32,100 nt of DNA, from positions 1-32,100 of the forward strand of contig JBOHRF010000026.1 in the NCBI GenBank assembly GCA_050732575.1. Reading direction: 5' to 3'. Shown one piece after another: positions 1 through 7,105 of this stretch. Position numbers and translations under genes: made by a program. Below the pieces are notes generated by a model. It did not search any database, was not told the origin of the DNA, and was given only the letters and a program-made list of their open reading frames with translations. Every line of letters starts with the position of its first letter. Position 1 is the stretch's first letter. The stretch comes from JBBDWZ01 sp050732575. Its GTDB lineage: Bacteria; Gemmatimonadota; Gemmatimonadetes; Longimicrobiales; RSA9.

Positions 1-1
1 C

Positions 2-322
2 ACCGGTCCTATCCCGGTGCAAAGTCTGTGGTATCTGGGTGGCACCAACCTGATTCGTGGCTACGATGTGGGTGAGGCCAGCGGCACCGCGTTCTGGCGC
101 GCACGCGCGGAGCTGGGAACGCCGCTCAGGGCGGCACGGATTGTGACCTTTGTCGACCTGGGCTGGTTTGGCGATCGAGATCGCATTGCCGATCGCGCCT
201 CACTGCTTTCCGTTGGTGTGGGCACCAGTCTGTTCGATGGCCTGTTGCGCTTCGACATCGCTCGGGCGCTGCGCGGCCAGCGTGGTTGGAAGGGCCACTT
301 CAGTGTGAACGCACCCCTGTAG
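2..322 (+). CDS. Omp85/D15-type outer membrane protein, C-terminal end (partial)
   Basis: The reading frame is open from base 2 to the stop at 322, so this is the last ~106 residues of a gene that begins outside the window. The piece carries 'GGTNLIRGY', which fits the (V/L)RGY loop motif of the Omp85 superfamily (BamA, TamA, FhaC/TpsB, surface antigen D15). Alternating amphipathic strands follow, for example 'ARIVTFVDLGWFGD' and 'SLLSVGVGTSLFDGLLRFDIARAL', as in the final strands of a 16-strand barrel. The protein would sit in the outer membrane. The C-terminus (VNAPL) lacks the usual terminal aromatic residue. I cannot tell whether it is an assembly factor, a two-partner secretion pore or a general surface antigen, because the POTRA part is missing. 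The AGGAG that serves the next ORF overlaps this stop codon, so the two are probably co-transcribed. Confidence 0.72.
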   Translation, partial: TGPIPVQSLWYLGGTNLIRGYDVGEASGTAFWRARAELGTPLRAARIVTFVDLGWFGDRDRIADRASLLSVGVGTSLFDGLLRFDIARALRGQRGWKGHFSVNAPL

Positions 323-334
323 GAGTCCGCTGGA

Positions 335-526
335 ATGTTTAGCCAGAAGAAAGAACCGCAGCGGCCGGAGATAGAACCGGGCAGGCAGCCCGTGCCCGCG
401 CCGGACCGACCCGGTCAGCCGCCGTCAGAACCGATGCCGCCCCCCAGACCTCCCGAAGTGCCGCCACCAGCGCGCGAACCGGCGCAGCCGATGCCCACAG
501 ATCCGACGGCGAGGCGGCAAGGATGA
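335..526 (+). CDS. small proline-rich protein, unknown function
   Basis: This 63-aa ORF starts 12 bases after the barrel gene. An AGGAG that overlaps the upstream TAG stop lies about 9 bases before the ATG, so the start is well supported and translation is likely coupled. Roughly a third of the residues are proline, arranged as PxP and PPPxPP runs with Arg, Glu and Gln between them. There is no signal peptide, membrane segment or cysteine. Such a chain should be extended and disordered, and could be a linker or scaffold for SH3-like or WW-like partners; that is inference. No family is recognised. The composition could also arise by chance in GC-rich DNA, so the main support is the ribosome binding site and spacing. 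Confidence 0.5.
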   Translation: MFSQKKEPQRPEIEPGRQPVPAPDRPGQPPSEPMPPPRPPEVPPPAREPAQPMPTDPTARRQG

Positions 527-538
527 TTTCACAGAGAT

Positions 539-627
539 TCACTGCACCACGACCTTCACTGAATCCCGTCCGAAGGCCAAACCGCGCGGATCACGTGTGC
601 GCCCTTTTCGAGCTGCCAACGCGGCTA
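539..627 (-). pseudogene. remnant of the 3' end of a pbpC-like gene
   Basis: Read on the minus strand this stretch encodes 'RWQLEKGAHVIRAVWPS', then after a frameshift 'DSVKVVVQ' and a stop. The intact pbpC at 10302-12566 ends with 'RWQIEKGTHVIRAVWPS...DSVRIVVE'. The DNA of the two tails is roughly three-quarters identical by eye. Many differences are at third codon positions, so the copy probably came from a different pbpC homologue rather than a recent duplication. Homology stops near 627. It is far too short to be a gene and looks like the displaced tail left at one edge of an integrated element. Confidence 0.7.
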
Positions 628-773
628 CACGCGCCAACCCGTTTGACCCCGAGAGCTCGCAGTCGCCAAGACGATAGATCGGGAAAGCACGATGCTAACT
701 CTTCGCGACTACGGGATGTCCTTGAGGTTGTTGGCTCCAGCAATCGGGCTATGCCAATCAGCTGATTCGAACC

Positions 774-787
774 GGCAACGCGTTGCC
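774..787. repeat. 14-bp perfect palindrome in the 541-811 gap
   Basis: GGCAACGCGTTGCC is its own reverse complement. It begins about 25 bases beyond the stop codon of the last gene of the minus-strand operon (812), where a terminator would be expected. As RNA it gives only a short GGCAA/TTGCC stem with a CGCG loop and no U tract, so termination is not demonstrated. Beside it, 764-773 reads GGTTCGAATC on the minus strand, like a tRNA T-loop, but no tRNA folds around it. Apart from the pbpC remnant nothing else was recognised in this gap. Confidence 0.35.
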
Positions 788-811
788 TCCCTACCGAAGC
801 GTCATCCAATA

Positions 812-1960
812 CTAGCGCTGCCGACGAGGCAGCATTCCTGGTACAATCCGAAATGCACCCAGAGAAACACGTTCACCGTCGTGTGTCTGGAGTGCGAATA
901 CAGTATCTCCGTGTGCGGCAGCCAAGCGTGCGTTGGCAAGTGCAGTCACGACACCGACGTAGCTTCCATCACTCTCCACGACGTCGTACCTTGCGCCGTG
1001 CGGCCCAAACGCCTGATCCAGGAGGAGCCAGCTTGCTGTCGAAGTACGTTGAATCCAAAGGCGCTGATCAGCGCCGACCATAATGCGTCGCATGACGGGC
1101 GGCCCTACATTTGTTCGAGCAATCGTTTTGTCCCGTGAGGCTTCGTCTTCGTCATCGGCTCGCTCAAGACACACTGCGGCGATCAATTCGCCGGTTCTGC
1201 TAACGATGCGAAGTGTATCGTTGCCACTTTCTGCGACCGCGATGTTGTGGGCGTCCACCGGTACTGCCGCGGGCCGGACTAGCTCCGAAATGGGGTGGCC
1301 TTGTGCGGTCGGCTGCTTCGGAATGGCGATCGTGTCAATGCGTCCAGACCCTACTGGACCGATTAGCACATGAAATGCCACTTGCTCTGAGATGGGCGTC
1401 CCCACATACTCGAGCACACCGACAATGTCGGAACCGCGCAGGGAAAGCACGGCTGACCCGAGCACGGGGAATAGCGCCGTGTCTACGGGCGTTTCACCCA
1501 TCGGGACACCACTTCGGTTCAGCCTAATAACGGCTCTTCTGGCGAGATCCAGAATGGACAGCCCGTCGTCCTGCCAATGCAGCGCTACTGGCGTTGCGAC
1601 CGCCTCATCCCCATAGATTGCGCGGGACCAACTGGCGATTGCGTGCCCCCCGGGGTCGAGCAACACAACGGACGAATGCGCATGGTTCGCCACTGCCAGA
1701 ATGCCTGTGACTGGATCAACCGCAACGGCAGTGACCGCGCTAAAATCGTGTCCATTGATCGACTCCAGTGCCCAAATACGGACCAAGTGGTTGCGTTGCG
1801 CAGGTGACTGTAAGGGGGTGCGACCAAGTGCGACGTGTGCGCCGCAATTATGTGTGCGGTCTGGCCCACAGGCCATCAAGCCAGCGAGCACCGCCCACAT
1901 GAAACCGCGGGTGGCCACGACGCGTGGGCTGTATCGGACGGGTGGGTTCGACCTTCGCAA
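812..1960 (-). CDS. 6-bladed beta-propeller lipoprotein
   Basis: The 382-aa product has a basic N-terminus, a hydrophobic stretch and a lipobox ending in Cys31 (GLMAC), so it is probably a lipoprotein. The body shows repeated 'V.VDP.tG.laVAN' and 'GdDt.r.V.rTGeli' segments typical of NHL/6-bladed beta-propeller folds (TolB-like). It lacks the G-x-GPGEF signature seen in two propellers of operon B. The start is uncertain: position 1960 is a TTG without a clear ribosome binding site, and the ATG at 1900 (MWAVLAGLMAC) would give a minimal signal peptide. It is the last gene of operon A, eight bases behind the thioredoxin-like gene. Ligand and partner are unknown; propellers of this kind usually act as binding or scaffold proteins at the membrane. 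Confidence 0.75.
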   Translation of the reverse strand: MRRSNPPVRYSPRVVATRGFMWAVLAGLMACGPDRTHNCGAHVALGRTPLQSPAQRNHLVRIWALESINGHDFSAVTAVAVDPVTGILAVANHAHSSVVLLDPGGHAIASWSRAIYGDEAVATPVALHWQDDGLSILDLARRAVIRLNRSGVPMGETPVDTALFPVLGSAVLSLRGSDIVGVLEYVGTPISEQVAFHVLIGPVGSGRIDTIAIPKQPTAQGHPISELVRPAAVPVDAHNIAVAESGNDTLRIVSRTGELIAAVCLERADDEDEASRDKTIARTNVGPPVMRRIMVGADQRLWIQRTSTASWLLLDQAFGPHGARYDVVESDGSYVGVVTALANARLAAAHGDTVFALQTHDGERVSLGAFRIVPGMLPRRQR

Positions 1961-1968
1961 GGCGACGG

Positions 1969-2601
1969 CTATTCGGCCCGGCCGCGCGGCTCCGGTGGGT
2001 TGACACCCGGAGCGACTCCGCGGATTGAGTTTCCTGCAGTTGCGCCCATGACTGCGCCAACCTGGGCTTCAAAACTCCAGCCACATTCCTGGCCGCCGGC
2101 ACGACTATCCGCAAGCAAGACGATGCCGTCTGGATCAACCAGTAGCTTCGTATTGGCCAGCAGCGGCCCGAATATCTGTGCCGCCGCATCTGCACTCAGC
2201 GAAGTCACATGCGTTTTGTCAAGAGCGCGCAATCTCGCCTCCACTTCGGGTGTGCGCTGGCCGATCAGCAGGAGAAACGCATCGTGGTCACTTAACTGTT
2301 CCAAACGCGTCCACTCACCTACGGCGTCAAAACACCCCGAGCATTTGTCGAGATTTACGATCCACATGAGCATGCGGCGGCTGCCGTTCGTCCGCGCCTG
2401 GCGCACTGCGTCTACCCGTGCCAGCTTGAGCGTGGAGCCAATCAACCGATCTTGGGCCTGCGCGCGGGCACTACTCAACCGCATCGAGTCAACCAACTCG
2501 CGAGCGTCCGCCGTTCGCCGGATCCCTACGTAAGCTACGCCAAGCGAAACTACGAGCGCGCTCAAGCTCACGAGTTCGTAGGCAAAACGCATTTTAGACA
2601 T
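1969..2601 (-). CDS. membrane-anchored thioredoxin-like protein (CxxC)
   Basis: The product is ~210 aa. AAGGA eight bases before the ATG at 2601 supports this start over an in-frame ATG at 2628. Residues 6-26 form one transmembrane helix, followed by a periplasmic spacer rich in Arg and Ala. A beta strand 'RMLMWIVNLDKCSGC' then places a CxxC pair at Cys87 and Cys90, where TlpA/redoxin-type thioredoxin folds carry their active site. The later 'KLLVDPDGIVLLA' fits the following beta hairpin. The canonical WCPPC is replaced by KCSGC and no cis-Pro is obvious, so it is a divergent member. It lies between two propeller genes in operon A. A role in making or reducing disulfides of the Cys-rich peptide from the same operon is a reasonable inference, not shown. 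Confidence 0.7.
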   Translation of the reverse strand: MSKMRFAYELVSLSALVVSLGVAYVGIRRTADARELVDSMRLSSARAQAQDRLIGSTLKLARVDAVRQARTNGSRRMLMWIVNLDKCSGCFDAVGEWTRLEQLSDHDAFLLLIGQRTPEVEARLRALDKTHVTSLSADAAAQIFGPLLANTKLLVDPDGIVLLADSRAGGQECGWSFEAQVGAVMGATAGNSIRGVAPGVNPPEPRGRAE

Positions 2602-2628
2602 TGTCGAATCCTTACTCGCGGCTCTCAT

Positions 2629-3729
2629 TCACGTTCGTAGTTTGACTTTGATAATAGTCCAGGAAGACGGCGGCTGGTCAGTCAAGACGTACAAGTGCTC
2701 ACCACCGCCAAGCACTCTCGCGCCGTCGCGCAACGGAATGTTCTCCGCGATTCTTCTCAGATTTCTAAGGTCATAAACATCGGATCGTCGGTGCTCATCC
2801 TTGGCAATACTCGTTGAGGTCCTGCGCAACTCACCATGCGTCACAAAAAGAAACGTGTTTTCCAGCACGCACAGATGGGCAATCACATCGAATGACGCGA
2901 GCCACTCGTCCTCCCGCTCTGCCGCGTCCGCCCCGGCAAAGGCGCCCGCCTTGAGGACGCTCGCGCGCCGAAAACCTGCTGGGGCAGCGGCCAGACTATC
3001 TACGCGTACGCCTGATCGAACGCTCAACAGGTAGATGGGATATTGCAGGGAGTAGGCAGTCACCACATAGGGGGCACTGGCCGTCAGAAGCACCGCACCG
3101 TAAGAGTTCCAGTATGGGTAGCGCGCGACGGGACCCGGGGATGGCGCGGGCATTGTCCATAGCGGCGTCCATCGTTCGTCCAGTAAGCTCAAAGAAGTCG
3201 TGCGCGGGCCACTCGCTGTTAGCAAAGCAAAACCCTGACCGGACGATGCGAGAACGCCCCGAGGCGGCGGCTTAATTCCAAACAGCGAGTCTTTTTCGAG
3301 GTCAGGGCGCAGCCTCGTTACCCGTTGAAGCCTGGGATCGACGACAATGACTGCTCCGCGCTGATCTTCCAAGACGCCTGCCACTTGCCGGTACTCAAAC
3401 GGCCCGCTGCCATACCGACCCTGAACAGCAATAAGCTCTCCGGTGCGCGTATATCGGCGGATGTGATGCCTAATCGGATCCGTGAGAATGAGATCCCCGT
3501 TCCGCGCTTCGAGCAAGGTGCCGATATCACCTATTGGATCGCCCGGCTTCTCCTCCAGCTTTAATTCAGCAATCGTAGTGAAGTAAGCCTCGAAGGCAAG
3601 TGGTGTAGAAGTGCTGGCCTGCCTGGTCGCTTGATCGCAACCAAGCAGGCTGATCGACAGAAGGCTCCCGAAGAGGCAGCCGCGAGCAACCCGGAGGCCT
3701 GGCGCCAGAACTACCGGACCCGTGGGCAT
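2629..3729 (-). CDS. 6-bladed beta-propeller lipoprotein
   Basis: The ATG at 3729 lies ten bases after the stop of the Cys-rich peptide gene and is preceded by GAGG, so I prefer it to a start further upstream that would overlap that gene. The ~366-aa product has a lipobox 'SISLLGC' with Cys31. It contains propeller blades such as 'GDLILTDPIRHHIRRYTRTGELIAVQGRYGSGPFEYRQVAG'-type segments (only the GxGPxEY core is diagnostic) and 'GAVIVVDPRLQRVTRLRPDLE'-type segments. The GPFEY core corresponds to the GPGEF motif common in 6-bladed propeller proteins of Bacteroidota and Gemmatimonadota. It would be anchored in the envelope by its lipid. No catalytic residues are evident. Third gene of operon A. 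Confidence 0.78.
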   Translation of the reverse strand: MPTGPVVLAPGLRVARGCLFGSLLSISLLGCDQATRQASTSTPLAFEAYFTTIAELKLEEKPGDPIGDIGTLLEARNGDLILTDPIRHHIRRYTRTGELIAVQGRYGSGPFEYRQVAGVLEDQRGAVIVVDPRLQRVTRLRPDLEKDSLFGIKPPPRGVLASSGQGFALLTASGPRTTSLSLLDERWTPLWTMPAPSPGPVARYPYWNSYGAVLLTASAPYVVTAYSLQYPIYLLSVRSGVRVDSLAAAPAGFRRASVLKAGAFAGADAAEREDEWLASFDVIAHLCVLENTFLFVTHGELRRTSTSIAKDEHRRSDVYDLRNLRRIAENIPLRDGARVLGGGEHLYVLTDQPPSSWTIIKVKLRT

Positions 3730-3739
3730 TGGTGGCACC

Positions 3740-3970
3740 TCAGCAACATTTCTCCAGCTTGTAGTAGCAGTCGATCCCTTCGCAAGATGTTTGATAAATG
3801 TGCTTCTTGTCCTTGTAGCAATCGAATTCCTTATCATCGTCGAAATAACAGGGTGGCTCAGGAGGAGGACCACCCTGGCCGACAATCCCTCCCGGCTTCA
3901 AAACCAGACTGGCCGCGCCCAGGACCGCAACACTGAGCGCCAGCTTGATCCTTTCCAGCACGTTCGACAC
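3740..3970 (-). CDS. short exported Cys-rich peptide (76 aa)
   Basis: A GTG start at 3970 is preceded by GGAGGGAG at good spacing and lies 26 bases after the stop of the cysteine-cluster gene, which supports a real short gene. Residues 8-25 form one hydrophobic segment (KLALSVAVLGAASLVL), probably a signal peptide or anchor. A Gly/Pro-rich linker (GQGGPPPEPP) follows, then a 36-residue tail with six cysteines at 41, 51, 63, 68, 75 and 76, rich in Lys, Asp and Tyr and ending KLEKCC. The tail could form three disulfides or bind metal. The layout of hydrophobic leader plus short Cys-rich tail, beside propeller and thioredoxin-like genes, resembles NVEALA peptides of Bacteroidota, but the NVEALA motif itself is absent. 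Function unknown; candidate substrate or ligand of the surrounding genes. Confidence 0.72.
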   Translation of the reverse strand: MSNVLERIKLALSVAVLGAASLVLKPGGIVGQGGPPPEPPCYFDDDKEFDCYKDKKHIYQTSCEGIDCYYKLEKCC

Positions 3971-3995
3971 GTCTCCCTCCGCAGTTTGAAAGTGT

Positions 3996-5447
3996 TTATG
4001 TCGCAGGCGACCCAGTGTCAGCCCACGTGGTGGCCTGCCCGGCAGGCCCAAACGGCAATCCGGTTGGTCGAGTCCGATGCGCATTGACTCGTTGGCACAT
4101 GTTCACTAACAGGTCGTCAGAACACAGTTCAATGATGCAACGCCACAGCTCTACCTTTACACGTTCGGCAGTCCACTTCATCCGCAAGTCGTCCACGCTG
4201 CGCGTCCTGTCAGGCAACTGTCGACTAAGCAGTCTCAGGAACGTGATTCTGTCTAGGCCTTCGCGGTCATTGAACTGCCGAACGATTGTCAGCAGTGGTT
4301 GCCGCTCGCGTCGCTGGCGCCGCCACAGCAATGCCTTGCCCACGCCAATGTAATCGCGCTGAAATCGCTGGTTGTTCTGGTTCAGCAATATCTGAAACCG
4401 CACGCTGGGATCCCACGTGACCACCACGTCCAGCAAAGCAAGGAGTTTGAGCAAGGCGAGATGCTCTCTGAACAGGCGTGCTACCGTCTGGTAGGACACC
4501 TCTTTCATGCCTGCGCGCTTCGCGAGTTGTGCAATGACGGCGAGCGCATGAAGGATGAGCGGAATACGCAGGAGCATGCGTTCTCGTTCCATCCGGTTCG
4601 GCGAGCTGATCTCGTTGATGAACACCAGCTGACTCCGCAGGCTGGGCGTCATGGCTACAATTGTACTGAAAACATCTTCATCGAGCGCCTGGACATCGCT
4701 AACCGGAATGCCCAGCGCCTGCGCCATGTGGTATAGCGCTTCGCGCGCCGTTAGTGGCGACTCTTGACTCTTACTGCCAACACCCGCACGATCTCGTTCG
4801 AGGAATCTGCGCGTCAGCGCTCGCTGCTCATCCACAAAGCCTAACCAGTCCTCGCCCCCACGCATTAGGCATGATTCCGATAGCGCGAGAATTGCTTTTT
4901 CGAGTTGCAACGCTGAATCTGCGTTGCCGAGCAGAGGTTTGAAACTATGGATTTGGGTGTCGATCGCTTTGAGGCTCAACGCCCGTAGAAGGATTTCGTG
5001 CGAGGACGCGGCACTCTTTGCGGGCGGACGTTCAACTTCAAGCGGACACAAACCTGGGTGGGGAGATACGACGAGGTAATCGTCGACTAGGAACAAACCG
5101 TTGAAAGGGAACAGCCGGCAGGTTTCGGGTTTGGCCTCGTAACCAAGCGTGCTGTGTATTTCACACGACCCTTCTGTGCTCAGGAAAAAGCATGAGGGCG
5201 CGCAGTTTTTGACTTGATTGAGGCGCGGCGATCGATCGCCCTCGACGAAGAACCGGATGTGGGGTCTCAACTGCAGCTGAAATAACGTCTCTTCATTGTT
5301 GAGTCCGTACCCGTGACCGCGACAACACTGCGCACCGCAGCGCCCGCAGTCGTAGGCAAAGCGCCCGTCGGCAAAGGCGAAATGGACCTTCGTGCTCGGT
5401 ATGGTGAGCGCCTGACGTAAGCCCCGGAGAGTCACAGGCATGGCCAT
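3996..5447 (-). CDS. YkgJ/FliB-like cysteine-cluster protein
   Basis: This 483-aa protein has nine cysteines in its first 134 residues: C34-x2-C37-x3-C41-C42, then C82, C86, C95, C110 and C134. The piece 'KPETCRLFPF' at 106-115 matches the KPxxCRLxPF core of the YkgJ/UPF0153 family (PF03692), which includes FliB, the Fe-S flagellin lysine N-methylase. Family proteins bind zinc or an iron-sulfur cluster. The following ~340 residues are helical and unassigned; FliB also has a long C-terminal region. No flagellin gene is present. The gene starts operon A and is followed at once by a Lys- and Cys-rich peptide, so modification or metal loading of that peptide is an attractive inference. The start at 5447 has only a weak GGAA ahead of it; an ATG at 5441 is also possible. 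It has no signal peptide, so it acts in the cytoplasm. Confidence 0.72.
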   Translation of the reverse strand: MAMPVTLRGLRQALTIPSTKVHFAFADGRFAYDCGRCGAQCCRGHGYGLNNEETLFQLQLRPHIRFFVEGDRSPRLNQVKNCAPSCFFLSTEGSCEIHSTLGYEAKPETCRLFPFNGLFLVDDYLVVSPHPGLCPLEVERPPAKSAASSHEILLRALSLKAIDTQIHSFKPLLGNADSALQLEKAILALSESCLMRGGEDWLGFVDEQRALTRRFLERDRAGVGSKSQESPLTAREALYHMAQALGIPVSDVQALDEDVFSTIVAMTPSLRSQLVFINEISSPNRMERERMLLRIPLILHALAVIAQLAKRAGMKEVSYQTVARLFREHLALLKLLALLDVVVTWDPSVRFQILLNQNNQRFQRDYIGVGKALLWRRQRRERQPLLTIVRQFNDREGLDRITFLRLLSRQLPDRTRSVDDLRMKWTAERVKVELWRCIIELCSDDLLVNMCQRVNAHRTRPTGLPFGPAGQATTWADTGSPAT

Positions 5448-5502
5448 ATCGTTCCGGTTGTGAATTCAGATCACACTCTATGAGAACGAATGTAGAAGTC
5501 AG

Positions 5503-5833
5503 CTAGACTTGGGCGTGCTGAATGAGCAGCACCACTTCCTCGCCCTTCACACTCCGCACGCGCGGCCGCCTCACGCTCACGCGCCGGCCGGCCCGCACCA
5601 GCGAGCTGTTCACGTGACCGCTTCGATACGCCGAGCGCTTCTCGTCATGCCGACAGCGCGCTCCACACGCAACCGCTCGTTCCTGCTGCAGCACCCCGCA
5701 CATACTTGAGTCCCGACACAATCACTGTCTCGTATAGCAACTCTCGAACGAACTGACCGACCGACTGCTTGGGCTCTGGTACGGAGTTCTTCACCCGTTG
5801 CCGTCCGGCTCGCTTCTTGTCATTCTTTCGCAT
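5503..5833 (-). pseudogene. IS256-family transposase, N-terminal remnant, frameshifted
   Basis: Starting from the ATG at 5833, one frame gives 'VGQFVRELLYETVIVSGLKYVR' and then ends. The next frame continues with 'CGARCRHDEKRSAYRSGH' and 'GRRVSVRRPRVRSVKGEE'. Together these match the N-terminal region of IS256/Mutator-type transposases (CGxRYxHxxxRxAYRxGH...GGRRVxVxRPRVR). The catalytic DDE part is absent, so the fragment cannot transpose. The start has a good AGGAG, which lies in the stem of the folded structure at 5837-5895. The piece fills most of the gap between operons A and B; the rest (5448-5502) shows no clear promoter. Confidence 0.72.
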
Positions 5834-5836
5834 GGT

Positions 5837-5895
5837 GGCTCCTCTGGTTCTTCTGAACCTTACCTACCCGAATCTTGTATTCGGGCAGAGGAGCC
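5837..5895 (-). promoter_or_regulatory. three-way RNA structure hiding a ribosome binding site
   Basis: The outer arms GGCTCCTCTG (5837-5846) and CAGAGGAGCC (5886-5895) are perfectly complementary. Inside lie two hairpins: GTTC/GAAC with a TTCT loop (5847-5858) and CCCGAAT/ATTCGGG with a CTTGT loop (5867-5885). On the minus strand the outer stem contains the AGGAG of the transposase start at 5833. It begins 19 bases after the stop of the propeller gene, so read-through transcripts from operon B would fold this way and mask the site. Known IS elements use fold-back structures of this sort against outside transcription. No U tract is seen, so a terminator role is less likely. Confidence 0.5.
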
Positions 5896-5914
5896 GCCCC
5901 TCAATTTCAACAAC

Positions 5915-7099
5915 TTACGGGACATCTCCTCTTTGGATTCTAAACCGTATAATCGTCGGCACATCAAAGGCATCGAGACTTGTGCCGATCACAAAATCCC
6001 GGGTCGCAGCCATGAACTGGAATCCGGGCGGAAAGTAAGCTCGAGCCTGCTCTCGGAGATCGGGCCCGAGAACTAACCATCCTTCTGTTTCTGGAAACCG
6101 CTGGAGCCACACGTCACCGTTGATGCTCGTAACAATCTGGCGAATAGGCAAATGATACTTTGGAAACCCGATGCTCTCCTTCACACCTCTACGCGCAATC
6201 TCGAGGCCGCCAACCTCTCGCGATAACACTTTTGCGGCCTGCTCAATTGCAGGGGCATGTTCATGCGGCTGGACGGCGATGGGAGAATAGGGAATGGCCG
6301 CTGATTGCAGCAGCTCACCTTTGAACGAATAGCGCCTGATAGCGAAGGAATCAGTGGCTACAGCATTCGGCCGGCGCTGCTCAAGTTCGAGAATTGACTG
6401 TCCGTCCTGTGCAACCGCAAAGGAGGCCCGTGCCGACAAGGGATTTCGGACATATATTAGTTCGCCGTTGGGGAGGGTGAATGCGGAATATTCGCCAAGC
6501 GAGTTCCGCACGCTATCGGCTCTTACGCCATTAGGATCCAAGAGGTACACAGGCGCCGTTCGCAACTCGCCCGAGGCCATGATGCTCGACAGCATCACCG
6601 ACGCCGCTACCAGCGACCACCCCGCCGCCAACCGGCGAACTGGCGTCGCAACATAGGGTCTTGGCAACGCTTTCGGGACCAAGGGGACACTCATGTGGTG
6701 CGCGTCCGAGATAACTGCATAGTGCATCCTTTTCCCGAGGTCATTAGCCCAAAGAGTATCTCCCAATACACCAGACGCTACAATTTCGCGGAACTCGGTC
6801 GGCCCCTGGCCTCTACTTCCGATTGTTCGAATCAATCTCCCAGATGAGTTAAATACCTTGAAATGGTATTCCTGGGGTTGAGCGACCACGATGTCATGAG
6901 TGGGCGTGACATAGAGCCCGGCAACTCGCGTTAGCAGGGTTGATTCGATACCAGCGTCACCGATTTCTAAGTCTTTGGTTATCGACCAGACTGGCAGGAG
7001 ATCCCTGTTGGGCGCCGATTCCTCAACACAACCGCCAATGGCAGCCGCAGACAGGCACATCATGAGGAGGACAATATTCCGCAATCTAAAACGCAGCAT
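5915..7099 (-). CDS. 6-bladed beta-propeller lipoprotein
   Basis: The 394-aa product begins MLRFRLRNIV and has a lipobox 'AAAIGGC' with Cys24, so it is an envelope lipoprotein. The blade 'FKVFNSSGRLIRTIGSRGQG' followed by PTEF carries the G-x-GPxEF signature of the 6-bladed propeller family. Further blades include 'LWANDLGKRMHYAVIS' and 'ELIYVRNPLSARASFAVAQDG'. It ends with a strand 'PTIIRFRIQRGDVP'. The ATG at 7099 is six bases behind the stop of the preceding propeller gene, so the two are co-translated as a tandem pair. It is the last gene of operon B; the folded structure at 5837-5895 follows. No active site is evident and the ligand is unknown. Confidence 0.78.
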   Translation of the reverse strand: MLRFRLRNIVLLMMCLSAAAIGGCVEESAPNRDLLPVWSITKDLEIGDAGIESTLLTRVAGLYVTPTHDIVVAQPQEYHFKVFNSSGRLIRTIGSRGQGPTEFREIVASGVLGDTLWANDLGKRMHYAVISDAHHMSVPLVPKALPRPYVATPVRRLAAGWSLVAASVMLSSIMASGELRTAPVYLLDPNGVRADSVRNSLGEYSAFTLPNGELIYVRNPLSARASFAVAQDGQSILELEQRRPNAVATDSFAIRRYSFKGELLQSAAIPYSPIAVQPHEHAPAIEQAAKVLSREVGGLEIARRGVKESIGFPKYHLPIRQIVTSINGDVWLQRFPETEGWLVLGPDLREQARAYFPPGFQFMAATRDFVIGTSLDAFDVPTIIRFRIQRGDVP

Positions 7100-7105
7100 G
7101 CATTC

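Noticed and set aside
764..790. tRNA gene on the minus strand
   Set aside because: Only the T-loop sequence is present; neither the T-stem, the acceptor stem nor an anticodon arm pairs.
692..1138. 148-aa plus-strand frame
   Set aside because: It overlaps the propeller lipoprotein on the other strand and has a Cys/Arg/His-rich composition without a ribosome binding site or family features.
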